From the NCBI GenBank assembly GCA_037355855.1, contig CM074764.1, positions 186,001 through 250,000 on the forward strand: a DNA stretch of 64,000 nt, read 5' to 3'. This stretch comes from Pseudo-nitzschia pungens. Its lineage: Eukaryota > Bacillariophyta > Bacillariophyceae > Bacillariales > Bacillariaceae. Below the pieces are notes generated by a model. That model worked only from the letters and a program-made list of their open reading frames with translations, did no database searches and was not told the DNA's origin. The translations under genes and the position numbers were made by a program. Shown piece after piece: positions 20,091-31,162 of this stretch; the first letter of the stretch is position 1; every line of letters begins with the position of its first letter.

Positions 20091-21017
20091 CCGTGGTGCT
20101 TTCGGCCTCGTTCCGGACCGAATCGACACAATGGCCAGAGCGTTGCTGCGATTTGTTTGCAACATCGTTTGGTTTGTTCGTTCGTTTGTTTGTATGTATG
20201 TATGGATGGATGTTTGTTCGTTTGTATGTTTGGTTGTTTGTTTGGTTCTGTGAGCTCGAGTGTGTGTGTGTGTGTGTTTTGCGTGTTTGCGTTTGAGCCT
20301 CCGTTCCGAAGCAAAGAACAATGAATGAATCAAAATCAGAACCACCCTCCTCACCGAAACAACAGGATGCTCAACATTCATTCACAGTCGGATTCACATT
20401 CACACTCATCAATGTTTCGTTCGTGGGTGAGAATGGATGGATGGATGGCGGGTGGATGGATGGATGGAACAATTCTGCGGACCAGTGATTCGGACACGGC
20501 ATTGATGGCCATTGAATGAATCAATGAATGAAGCAATGAATGAATGAATGAATGAAGCAATCAATCAATCATCCGCCGTTGTTGTGAAAAAAAAATGCCA
20601 AACTTCCGTAGTTGATTGGCAGTGGAATCCCGAGTTTTCGTTCCTCGGTCTCGTCCCAAAATCCTTTTCGACCATGGAACTACGGTACTAGTAGAGTAAC
20701 CTTAACTCACTTGTACGAGTAAGTTCGGGCTTACCGTAATCTTACCGGTGCGAGTAATTACGAGTAGAAAGAACAATCCCTTCCATCGATCTCCGGTAAG
20801 TTACCGCAAGGTTTACCGGAATTAAGCTTACCGGTAATAACTCTGCGCAATTACGTAATTAACTGACTCGCATCCCATCCTTCCGGCTTCCCGCAGCGGG
20901 TTTCGCGATTTCGACTTTTTCGGTCGGAAGCGACGAGCCCGCGTTCCGGCCCGTTCTCTCGTGCGGCTTTCGTTTTTTTTCGATGGAAGCAACAACGCGA
21001 AGCGAGGGAAGGAAGAA

Positions 21018-21057
21018 GGAACCGAACCGAACCGAACCGAACCGAACCGAACCGAAC
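21018..21057. repeat. (GAACC)n pentanucleotide array
   Basis: Eight near-perfect copies of GAACC (ACCGA phase) in a row. The same unit recurs at about 33868-33890. Confidence 0.95.
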
Positions 21058-22170
21058 GCTGTTTGGAATCGAATCATCCTCCATCTTCCGCGGTGAGTAG
21101 TTGTCATCTCTGGAAACCCAAGGAGTACAACAAGTAAGTTACCGTACGTAAGTTACGGAGGGTTCCCACGAGTAAGGTAATCTTTACTTCCTCTGTTCCG
21201 AAGTACTTCCTCCGTTTGGTAAAACTATGGGTAAGAATCATCCTAGTATGGGATACCCCGGCGCTCCCGCTCCCACAGGGACAGCACTCTTCCTCATTGT
21301 CGTCGGCTTGGTGTTGGCCAAGGGACAATGAGGTGAGCAGATGGGGAAGGCACCATTGTCCCGCACCTCTGTGCCCAGCACGCTAGCTGTGTACCTCTGT
21401 GGTGCACGTGCAGTCGTCCCTCTCGTGGCACATACCTACTACCTAGTAGTACCATTGGGACCTTCTTCCTCGCATACATACATCCTACAGTAGTGCTCCT
21501 CAAAGAAGTGTGTGTGTGGCAAGTTCACAGGGGGTGCGCGTGTGTAGGTGCGGGCGTGTCCCCACCCGCATCCTGCAGTTGCGGTGTCCTGTGACTTGCC
21601 CAACAACAACAACAAGACGAATGTTGTCAACTGCTGAGGATGATAACAAGTTGGTGTTAGTGGAGTTAGAACTGTACAGAAATAAGGGGGAGATGATACT
21701 ACTAGTAAATACGTAGTAGGATGCCTAGACAGGATGCTGGGCCTTTCAAGTAGGATTTGTATCAGATCTACATACCGTACCCCAGCTCTTAGCAGCCCTA
21801 TGATGTTATAAGATATTCTTCAGTGTGCCAACAGATAGACTGAACTGTACAGAAATAGGCCCTTATTTAGTAGTACTACCACATGATACTACAAGTAAAC
21901 CTTAGTAATACCGGTACTAACGTAACTTACTGCTGCTATCGGTCACACCCAATACGGTACTTCTTGTCTTGTGGTAGGATAGTAAGGTACTTTTAAAATG
22001 TACTGTACTCTACTAGTGTACGAAGTCATTGTACAAAAAAATTTACTGCTACCGGTAATACTTAAAAAAATAGAGGCCGTGATAGCGGTGCAACTCCACT
22101 ACTGGTAAGTCTTACGGTAAGATTACCCCCCAAGGTCCAATAAAATACATGTGCTTCGTGGAAGCACGTG

Positions 22171-22261
22171 CTACGGAATTCCTATCACCTGTCCCCGGGT
22201 TGAAGTAGAAATTACTAGTCGGGGACGTAGAACTGGTGGACAGCTGATGGGAATTTCGTAG
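22171..22261. mobile_element. MITE family A, complete copy 1
   Basis: The left arm CTACGGAATTCCTATCACCT plus GTCC at 22171-22194 pairs with the right arm ending at 22261, which read on the other strand gives CTACGAAATTCCCATCAGCT plus GTCC. Of 24 terminal positions, 21 agree. The middle is about 43 bp and includes TAGAAATTACTAGTCGGGG. There is no coding capacity. Further copies lie at 47178 (complete) and at 13453, 26441 and 35625 (partial). Confidence 0.65.
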
Positions 22262-22407
22262 TAATGACATTTTTGACTGACAAAATTAAGTCACGACAAT
22301 GTCTGCTTTTGACATTTTTGACTGACAAAATTACGGTTGAAGACGTCGTCGTCACCGTCACACACCATCGGTTTTTATCAACACAAAAGATTTTAAGATT
22401 ACTTGGA

Positions 22408-22815
22408 ATCACAATTGTTCTCACTCCGGTGATGCTGACTCGCAAGGCAAGCGACCGTGAATGAGTCCTGAACGAAGGATTCATACACACCATCGATCGA
22501 CACCTAACAACTGCCAATTGCCAACTGCTGATTGCTGATTCACGAATGTGTTGATGGCGTTCCATGTTCTGGGTTCTCGTGCCAAAATAAATACTAGTAA
22601 TGAGTACCGTAACCTTAGTTACGGTATCTTTGAATAAGTTCCTGTAATTTGATGAAAAATTTATGGCCCGAGATCGAGGGGAGAAGCATGCTCCGCACGC
22701 TCACAATTGTTTTCCCTCCCGTGATGCTGACTTCGCAAGGCCGAAGGATTCATACACACCATCGATCGACACCTACCGTAACAACTGCCAATTGCTGATT
22801 GCTGAATTGCTGATT
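22408..22815. repeat. Imperfect direct duplication upstream of the ZIP gene
   Basis: A block beginning CACAATTGTT.CTC.C and including GTGATGCTGACT(C/T)CGCAAGG, GAAGGATTCATACACACCAT, CGATCGACACCTA and AACTGCCAATTG occurs at about 22408-22545 and again at about 22699-22815. In the second copy CTGATTGCTGAATTGCTGAT has expanded into a short GCTGATT tandem. Confidence 0.75.
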
Positions 22816-22926
22816 TGCGGATTGCTGATTGCTAATTGCGGATTGGCGTCATAAAAAATTCAAATAAAAAATCGATCGATTCCAACAAACAGCAGCGATA
22901 GCAGCTATTCATTATAAAACATCACA

Positions 22927-24254
22927 ATGGTGTCTACGGAAGCACAAGCATTCCTCTTGGTGGTCGGTGCCGGTTTGTCTACCGCGATTGGTGCATGTAA
23001 GCATTCGCTGTTTGGTGATGGATTGCAGCAGAGACGCTTTGTTTTCCCGTGGAGTGCCGGCCGTCGATGATGGATTGTACCAATACCAATAGTGCTGCTA
23101 GTACGAGTAGTACCGTACATGCCAAACCTGTCGAGGATTCTATTGTTTCTCATGCCCACCAATTGCCTTTTTCTTTTTGGTTTCCCTCTGCATAATACTA
23201 CTACTATCTGCTGCCAACTGCCAACAAACGATGCTCGTTGTCCGCTCGCATAACCTTACGGTACATATACATACAATACTACTTCTACTTCGTATTCCGA
23301 AAAGCCGTTGTCTTTTTCCCGGCACTCGCAAACATAGGAAGACCCCATGTATTGGCCATGTCCCTGGCATTCACGGCCGGTACCATGCTCTACGCCTCTC
23401 TGACCGATATCCTTGAAAAATCGATCGGTGCGTTCGAGTCTCTCGACCTGGAAGAGGGCAGGCACGTTATTTACGGAAAACTTTCGTATTTTATGGGAGT
23501 CCTGGTGATGCTCGTCATCGCTTCCCTCGTCGAGAAGTTGTTGGCCTGGGATCTGAAGAGAGCCCAGGAACGTGGTAGCTCCAACGTCGTGACCCTGGTC
23601 GATGGCATCGTACCGGACGGGGAGACCCTGAACAAGATGCGCGAGGACTTCGAGAACAAGGTGAAGGAGGAGGCCGAAAGGGGCGACGCCGAAGCTGCCG
23701 AGCCAGAGCAGGTCCTCGCGGTGGATTCGGAGAAACCCGAAGAACGACCCGCCGATGCGGATGGTGGTGCCGTTGTTTCCGTCAAAGACAATGAGAAGCA
23801 CGTGCTGAAGCACATGGGCTGGGCGATGGCGTTGGCCATTGCGCTCCACAACTTTCCCGAGGGCATGGTTACCTACCTGGCCTACGCAGAAGACGCTTCG
23901 GTCGGTTTTGCCTTGGCCATTGCCATTGCGCTGCACAACATCCCGGAGGGTCTGTGTGTTGCGATGCCCTTGTACTATGCCACCGGAAGACGCTGGTACG
24001 CATTCTGCTGGGGTACCTTTTCCGGTCTGACCGAGCCACTCGGTGCGCTAATTGTGTTTCTCACCTCCAAGAGCATGTCTCGTGTTGCGGATGGAATCGT
24101 CTTTGGCATGGTTGGCGGCATGATGCTAACTATTTGTATCGGAGAATTGCTCCCCGCCGCTTTCAAGTACAGCAGCAACGCAAAGCATGTGACATACGTG
24201 TGCCTGTTTGGCATGTTCGTCCTCGCTTCGTCCATCATGATCTTCAATGCGTAA
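22927..24254 (+). CDS. ZIP-family (ZupT/GufA-type) divalent metal transporter
   Basis: Two exons, 22927-22996 and 23305-24254, joined across a 308 bp intron (donor GTAAGC, acceptor GAAAAG). They give a 339-residue membrane protein. The junction makes STAIGAS followed by VVFFPALANI, the expected first transmembrane segment of the ZupT subgroup. The upstream part of exon two's open frame is intronic. The hallmark motifs are HNFPEGMVTYLAYAED (about residue 205) and HNIPEGLCVAMPLYYAT (about residue 234), the metal-binding helices IV and V. A charged cytoplasmic loop rich in Glu/Lys lies between helices III and IV and lacks the usual His cluster. The C terminus ends in a hydrophobic helix (FGMFVLASSIMIFNA). 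ZIP proteins move Zn or Fe into the cytosol; direction and metal cannot be read from sequence. The start has a short, uncharged leader and no plastid motif. Confidence 0.88.
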
Positions 24255-24833
24255 GACCGTTCGAGACGATAAATAATAAAAGTAGCTGGTACGGGTAAGA
24301 TTAGGAAGGTTAATAGGAAGAATTACGGAGATGGGACTTTTTCAATTTTCTCTTCTTTTTTTGTTTCTTTTCTACCGGTTGTCTCGTGTCATTCCACACC
24401 GGAAAACCGACGCGCACGAATCCCGAGTTGGTTGTGCCGCCGGAAAGACCGTCAATCATCGACACACTGGGACTGATTTGAACGAAAAAGGAAATGGAAG
24501 CACACGTCGCGAAGTATTGAATCCGACGAACTCGAATGCACGATTCACTGTAAGGTGATGACTGAATAACAAGATTCCTGATCTAGATATGTGCTCCGCA
24601 CTTTTCTGCTCACCGTGTTGGAGAGCAGATATCATATGGTTTTGTGTAGCGAGCGCACACAATGGTCATAACTATTTGATTCGGAAAGAAAGTCTTTGGA
24701 TAAGCGCATACCTATATTTGACTATTTGGAGTTCGAGGACAAAGCATCACCGAACAACATAGCAAATACCGTCCATCAAGGGATGCATGGACGGACAGAC
24801 CCGCTCGTGGTTATGACCAGAGAAAGATGTTGC
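24255..24833. other. Spacer between convergent genes
   Basis: 3' flanks of the ZIP and FCP genes, which converge. No gene or repeat of note is visible. Confidence 0.7.
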
Positions 24834-25765
24834 TTAGACCAAAGACGCGGGATCGAGCATGTTGGCGGTAAAAGGTGCCATGACCTCCCCGGCGTAAGGC
24901 TGCACGATGTCCTTCAGGGTAGGAACGGACCCGGGAATCGTGGCCTCGGAGAGAAAGCCGAAGATACCAAGCATGGCGAGACGTCCATTGTTGATTTCGA
25001 TTTCCAATCCGCGGGCCTTCTTTTCGTCGCTGGCACGCTTGCTGAGCTTGAAGGGATCAAAAAGGTTGAAGGGGACAGGGTGGGGAAGGGCGACCGTGTC
25101 AAAGTCGGGGAAGTCACCGGGCCTTCCTCCTCGCATGTAGTGCTTGTGGTCGTCGGTGCTGATCTCGCTCCACAATTCCAAGAAGAGGATTAGCCCGAAG
25201 ATTTGCCACTTGGAGTTGTCGGGGATTTGATCCCAGAGTTCGGGAGGATTGTTGCCCTCGGGGAAAGGGGTTCCGTCCAACATCATGGGCCAAGGCCAAC
25301 GGATGCCGTTGGCGTGGACAAGGTATCCAACAAAGGCGAACATGGCAACGCGTCCATGCCTGATAGTGCGTTGGTGGGATGGAAAAATACAAGACGAGGA
25401 AATACACGGTGTTGGTGGGTTAGAAATTGGTCGTTCATTGTCGGCTGTCGTTGAGAACAATCGGTTGCTACGTACTTGATCTCGGCGTGACGCAAAAATC
25501 CAATGGTTTGCTCGTTGGTTTGTCCCCAGAATTCGGCCTCGGCCAAGTTCAACGGATCGTAGAATCCAACGATAGGATTCAACTTCTTCGCCAATTCTTC
25601 GAGATCGGCCTTAGTTTCGTATCCAGTGGACTCGGGAATGGTTTCGGGAACAGGTTCGGCAACAGATTCTTGAACCTTGACGGAAGCGCGAGGCCCGTGA
25701 GTGCTGGGTGCAAAAGCAGCGGCAGAACCGGCGAGGGCGAGGATGGAGGAGGCGAAAGTCTTCAT
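24834..25765 (-). CDS. Fucoxanthin chlorophyll a/c-binding protein (LHC superfamily)
   Basis: Two exons on the minus strand, 25765-25476 and 25359-24834, separated by a 116 bp intron (GTACGT...TATCAG). They restore FLRHAEIKHGRVAMFAFVGY, the chlorophyll-binding helix-1 motif. The product has 271 residues. The leader MKTFASSILALAGSAAAFAP is a diatom bipartite plastid signal with the AFAP cleavage motif. A 40-residue acidic segment follows, then FYDPLNLAEAEFWGQTNEQT, helix 1, a middle helix (WQIFGLILFLELWSEIST) and helix 3 with EIEINNGRLAMLGIFGFLSE, where Glu and Asn/Arg are pigment and ion-pair ligands. The protein is a thylakoid antenna subunit. It is longer than the commonest FCPs (about 200 residues), mostly in the loops, and could belong to an LHCR-type group. 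I do not assign a subgroup. Confidence 0.95.
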
Positions 25766-27091
25766 TTTTATTGGTGTTCGATTTTGATCCTTTGAATTTC
25801 AAATTTGTGAGACCAAGAAAACCCTCACCAACGTCCTGCTTGCCCATCACATTTGTTTGATATCAGTTTCAGACCCAGGGACGAATCATCACTAAGTTCG
25901 ATCCTTCTCTGAAGGATACCCCTCTCCTTCAATGTTCAACCCCCTACCGGTATGCACTGCTGTAAACGTTAGAACTATTGCGATTTTTAAAACAATCTCT
26001 CTTTTCACCACATCACATTTCCAACATGACGTCGTTGCTGAGCTTGATGGACGACTCTCGACTCGGGTAAGGCTTACTGTAGCGAATAGCAACGAAGAAC
26101 ATTTCGGATTGCAGTCGTTGTCGTTTAGTGGCATGTGAATCTCGTCTGTTGCATAAGCACGGCGCGCAGGGCATGGTATCTTTTCATCAAACGTGTGTGC
26201 TCCATGAGAATCGACGGAATTTTTCGCATGTGAGCAGTCGGTCCCCACGCGATAGCTTGACAATCGAATGTATTATGTACATACTTCTAATATGTAGGTT
26301 GAATGGGTTGTAGACGATAAGTATCTTCTTGAGTCTTGAACGTTGAGTCTTGCTCTGTCGTCGATCTTTATACGTAATACATATCTATTGTACCTACCAG
26401 ATCATATGTATATCAAAAATAATAATGAATCATCGTGAAGTACGTTCTACGCCTCAATGTACTAATTTCTACGTGGACTTGAGGACAGCTGTTAGGAACT
26501 TTGTAGTACCGGTACCGGTACTTCGTAATTGTTGTCACATCATGACGACGAAAGAATTGCTCTCCAAAATTCTTCTGCCTTTGCAAGATATGATTGGTCA
26601 GGAGAATCATAGGCTTATTTCGAAATTCTGGAAATTATGATCAAAAGAAGAATTAACACGCTTTTTCCCCGTGTATGCAATCATTGGCATGCATCTGGGA
26701 TGAAGAGTGTTATATATTTTTCTACTGTACTTAGGGACATATCAATGTTTTTCGAATTTTTTGACGCACAGCATATGAGAACACGTTCCGAAAACTTCTA
26801 AAGGATCCATTCCAACCCGTAACCTTACCATGTCGTTAAAAAATAATGAATGATGGTGGTTCTGCCAGCCACAAAATAATTGTTGGCACCTGTCGTTAGG
26901 CTAATAGGCATGCACCGTCTTTGCGACTGCAGTTCCCTAAAGTTAATCGATAGAATACCGCATGAACTGATCCGAGTGCCATATGTTCTTCCAGCATCGA
27001 AATGGGAACGAGGTAGTCACAAACACGTTCAAAACTGTTATTAAAAGCGGAATCTTTGGGTCTCGATTGAACGAGCCGATAACGAGAGCAA
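25766..27091. other. Spacer with partial MITE-A copy
   Basis: No gene seen. Contains the half element at 26441-26507, a GGTACCGGTACCGGTA-like run near 26508-26522 and one GTAACCTTAC word near 26820. Confidence 0.6.
26441..26507 (+). mobile_element. Partial copy of MITE family A (right half)
   Basis: TAATTTCTACGTGGACTTGA followed by GGACAGCTGTTAGGAA is nearly identical to the right half of the complete element at 47178-47285. GTTCTACGCCTCAATGTAC matches its middle. The left terminal arm is absent. Confidence 0.6.
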
Positions 27092-28992
27092 ATGGAATCC
27101 CGACAAGAGGAAAAGAATCTATCAGGTGGCCACAATAGTTGGAGTAACAGAAATCACTTCCAGTGGCAGCAAGAACAACAGCACCAGGATCAGTTGTGCT
27201 ATCAGCAGCTGCATGCGGATCATGACAGCAAGGATGGAACCGGATTCGGTGAGCCACAGGCCTGGTGTCAAATTCCAAATATTTTTCATCACGGCCTTCG
27301 TCAAGAGCACCAACAATTGCCTGGACCATTCGAAGAACAACAGGAAGAAGAAAGACTACAGCACCAAGAACAAGTCCCCGATTTGGAACCTCGTCACCTG
27401 CTCCTCCCGGAGTGCACACCACATCTCTCTGGCCCGGGTGTACCAATAGGATGGAAGGCGGTGGCTGCGGCAGCTGCAGCTTCCACTAGGAGTTCATCTC
27501 CTTTTGGAATCCCGCATGAACCAACGTACCAAGATCGTCAATATTCCGATCGTGATCTTAGATGGCACATGGTGCTCCCAACAACAAATAATAATGATAG
27601 TAATAACACAGGTACTGCCGCAGCTTCCGCTAGTGGTGTCGACACAACCACCAGTCGAAAGCGAAGCATCCAAACCGCCCAGGGAAACGAATGTTGTGGC
27701 GGTGGAGCCAGCGAAACGACGAGTGCAATAATCGACAAACCCAGCGCAAAGCGATTGAACCGAACGGAACGCAAGCGCGAACTGGAAAAGCAGCGTCGGC
27801 TCGATCTGAACGATAGATACACGGCGTTGATCAAAGTCCTCTCGCGCATAGAGAAAGAAGAGAAATACATCGAACGAATCAGGCCAATTAACCATCCGGA
27901 ATCAGGAGATGCATTTGGCAGTTCGAACCAAGGGAGCGGAATCGAAAAGAAGGGCGTCGCGATGTCGGAGACAAAGTCTCAGGAGAATGCCGGCAATGAA
28001 ACGGAGACAACAGCGAGACCAGAGTGCAAGCGCATCTTTCGCGGGTTCATCAACGCCAGCAACCGCGCCGACGTAATCGCCAGGACCGTGGCACATCTCT
28101 CGCGATATGGCGACATCCGAAAGCAGCAAGACACCACCATCCAGACCCTGAAAACCAAAATCAAGGAGTTGGAACGGAACCGAGCCGAAAGCGAGCGAAA
28201 GCTACGGGAGATCGAGAGATATGGTGCTACCTCCACCATGGTAGGAGTTCTAACGAATGCCGAGCCCGTTGCGGTGGCTGGCGGTGGCAGGAACCTCAGA
28301 GACAAAGCCAAACCCGACTCGGAAGTTGCCGCAGGATACAACCGACCTATGCCATTCCGGACGGCGGGAGGACAGAGACAACAACAACAGCAGCAGCAGC
28401 AGCAGCAGGTACGTACTATTACGCAACGGTTCTTGCTTATTCTTGTTTCTCACAGGCGGAATCTTTTCTATGTCTGGGACGCCATGATGAGGTAATCATG
28501 ATATTACGGTATTCTAAAAGTACATATCCACTTGTTCGCCTTGCTTTCGTGCTCCAGATGATGACGATGATGGTGCCGATGATGATCGGCATTAATCACT
28601 CTCCCGTGACTCCGATTTCCGTTACTACTACTACTACGACTACGAACACAAATGCAGCAGCAACTGCGAACAACAAGAACAAGCACAATGGGTACAACAT
28701 GCAGTGCATTCCCGTGCCAATGCCCTCGATGGGTGCCCAACAATTCTGCAACATGATGATGATGACCTCCCCTCTGCCGGCACCCATTCTGCCGGTGGGA
28801 CAACAAGAACCGAAATCCTTTCAGACCCATTCCAAGCCCCCAACAAAACTCCTGCGGGCTACTAATAGTAGTAGTTCGACGGGACAGGAGCGAGGAGCGA
28901 CCAATGCGGGCTCGAACGGGTGCGAAACAACGTGCCTCGACCTGCCCGTGTGGAACCCAAATCCTAGTAATAGAGGCGAGGTGAGGCAGTGA
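27092..28992 (+). CDS. Basic helix-loop-helix transcription factor with long loop
   Basis: Exons 27092-28408 and 28558-28992 are joined over a 149 bp intron (CAG|GTACGT...CTCCAG|ATG, phase 0), giving 583 residues. Residues 1-110 are Gln/Glu-rich. At residues 220-255 lies KRLNRTERKRELEKQRRLDL then NDRYTALIKVLSRIEK, a basic region plus helix 1 with the E-x-x-R-R DNA-contact pattern. The second helix follows only after some 65 residues (NASNRADVIARTVAHLSRYG, about 321-340). It continues into a coiled coil (TIQTLKTKIKELERNRAESE) that would serve dimerisation. The tail is low complexity: a poly-Gln run at the splice junction, Met-rich and Thr-rich stretches, and TTCLDLPVWNPNPS near the end. Nuclear location is inferred. 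Target genes are unknown. Confidence 0.7.
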
Positions 28993-31162
28993 GTTCCGCG
29001 CAACCGTGGCCAAATAGTAGAAGGAATTCCAGCGGGCAATTGGGTCCGAGAAAAGAGACTGCGTGCTGCATGTGCCACGCCCGCGGTGCTGCTGGTGCCT
29101 CCGGGAACGACGAATTGATGGATTGATCGGTCGGGGGGTTGATTCCTCCTGCTGGAGAATGAGCAAGCAAGTCGGTATGTGTTGTTTGTTACTGCTTTTG
29201 AGACGAGGGCGTCGCGTCTCCCAACGACATGCACACCAGGATTGCAACTCATCCTCCGAAATTATTGTTGGTGGATCAAGACGACAGCAGCATCACGATC
29301 CGTTGCTCTTGAACTAAGACCTACTACTAGTAGGCAGGTACTATCGTGTAGCTTGTCCACCAGCACGGACCGGACTCAAAGAAATACTCCAGTATAGATC
29401 CCTACTCAGGAGGGACCCATCATCCTCCAAAGAACCACACCACCACCACCACCACCACCATAGCAAGGTGCTGAACATCTTACAGCAACAATCAACTGCC
29501 ACCATCAAACAGTTGTTATCCTGGTGACACCACCAACACTACTGGTGGCAATAATACTATTTGGAGGAAGAATGATACTAACAATCATGCAACAACAACA
29601 GCTACTACTAATACTACTACTAGAACAAGTACTAGTAGTAGTAGTACTACTACTACTATCATTGTTACTACTGTTCCTCCCCTTGCTGCTGGAAGTCACC
29701 ACCACCACTAGAAGTGTCACGAAAAACACAGCAGCAGCAATTTAGTCATCCTCAATTGATATACTACTAGCAGTAGTACCGTAGGATACTTCAGGTAACC
29801 TTAGTACGTATGAAAGAGATGGGGGATGTCCTTCTTTGCCTCGATCGGTAACCTTACTTGTAGGAATTAACCTTACCGTACTTACTTTTTACCACGAAAT
29901 ACCGGTAGTAACTCGAAGGCTTACTACTACTGGTAACACGAGGTATTTTTTGCGAGTAAGATACAAGTAGACGGACAAGTAAGGGTTAAGGCTCTACCGT
30001 AAGTTACCGTAGTATGGCATGCGAGCAACCGTAACTTACCAACTCGTCCTTCCCATTGTTTTGTGAAGACGTTCTCTACGGCACCCCTGCTCTACGGTAG
30101 GTGGCTACCGTAAGTACTACGTACGTACACAACTTTCGAATTTTGGCGCGAGAATAAGAACGAGCGCGCCAGAAACCAATCGCCTAAGGAAGGTAAAATG
30201 CCGTAACCTTACCGTACAGTACTTACTTCTACTCAGTATGTAGTGTAGAACCATTACAAGCACAGTCCCGTTGAGGTAAGGTTTCCGGTAGGTAACGGTT
30301 GTGGCCTTCTTGCAGTAAGGTTAATCTCACCCACAAATACGGTAGTAAGGTTTACAAGTGAGTTACCTAAGATTAAAATTACTGCAAAGATCCTCGACAT
30401 CCAAAGTCTACGAGGACCGTACGACAACATCGCATTGGTGTCATGTGTCATTCTGATCATCGTAGGAAGTTCGTAACCTTTCCGGTACAAGTAAGTCACT
30501 CGCAATACTCGTACAAGTTCGTACTTGTTGTTGTATTTACTTTTTACCTACACCATTACTGCACATCCTTGTCCCATCTGCTACGGTACACTGAACACGG
30601 ACAATAAAGGTGAACGTAAGGTTTACCGGCGATAAATTCCGCGAATCAATCCCATCTGCCAATATCATTGTCACCATTATCATCATTATCACCATCATAC
30701 CGTATCACTAATCACTACTCGTACCCGTACCCATATCATTCTCATTCTCACTCTCATTCGCATTCTAATTAACAACAACACCAAGTGCCTTCGAAGAGTG
30801 GTTCCGACGTTTCAACCACACTCTGTATGACGAATCCCTCCACAAAGTATTATTATTCGGCACAACAACAAGAATCTCATCAGCCCGTGGACACCAGCAT
30901 CCAACCTTCGCGGCTCCGCATACACAAAAACATACACAAAAACAAATACATACACACACTACCAGTACCAGTGCCAGTGCCAGTAACAGTATCAGTACCA
31001 ATACTCGTACTCGCTGTCTTCCTTCCTTGGTTTCTGCGCTTGCCATCCGCAACTCTTGGGTTTGCTTCGAGCATCACTGTTTGTCGTCCGGCGAGTGGTT
31101 TTCCCCCGCACGCCAACATAAACATCCACAAGATTCCTAACAATCATTCGCATCGCCGAATC
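28993..31162. other. Spacer rich in trinucleotide and CTAGTA-type repeats
   Basis: No gene supported. (ACC)n lies at 29437-29461, self-complementary ACTACTAGTAGTA runs at 29535-29660, and dense GTAAGGTTAC-type words at 29790-30040, 30195-30210, 30275-30345, 30475 and 30610. Near 30960-31010 a degenerate CAGTACCAGTGCCAGTGC run precedes the next gene. An open frame begins at 30785 but translates this simple repeat. Confidence 0.55.

Larger units (their letters stand above)
20091..22926. other. Repeat-rich spacer with one full MITE-A element
   Basis: No supported gene. Simple repeats: GTTTGTTCGTTCGTTTG-like at 20170-20255, TGGATGGATGG near 20430-20465, GAATGAATGAAT near 20520-20560, and GAACC pentamers at 21018-21057. 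The GTAAGGTTAC-type motif is dense at 20695-20850 and 21130-21180. The word GAACTGTACAGAAATA occurs twice (21668, 21841). A 24 bp word, TGACATTTTTGACTGACAAA plus four bases, is duplicated at 22265 and 22310. Confidence 0.5.

Noticed and set aside
21230..21900. Possible LTR retrotransposon piece
   Set aside because: No reverse transcriptase, integrase or protease motif and no long terminal repeat pair; only one short word (GAACTGTACAGAAATA) is repeated.
30785..31162. Upstream extension of the MazG protein
   Set aside because: The frame translates CAGTACCAGTGCC-like simple repeats. The ATG at 31163 gives a plausible start, although a targeting extension cannot be wholly excluded.
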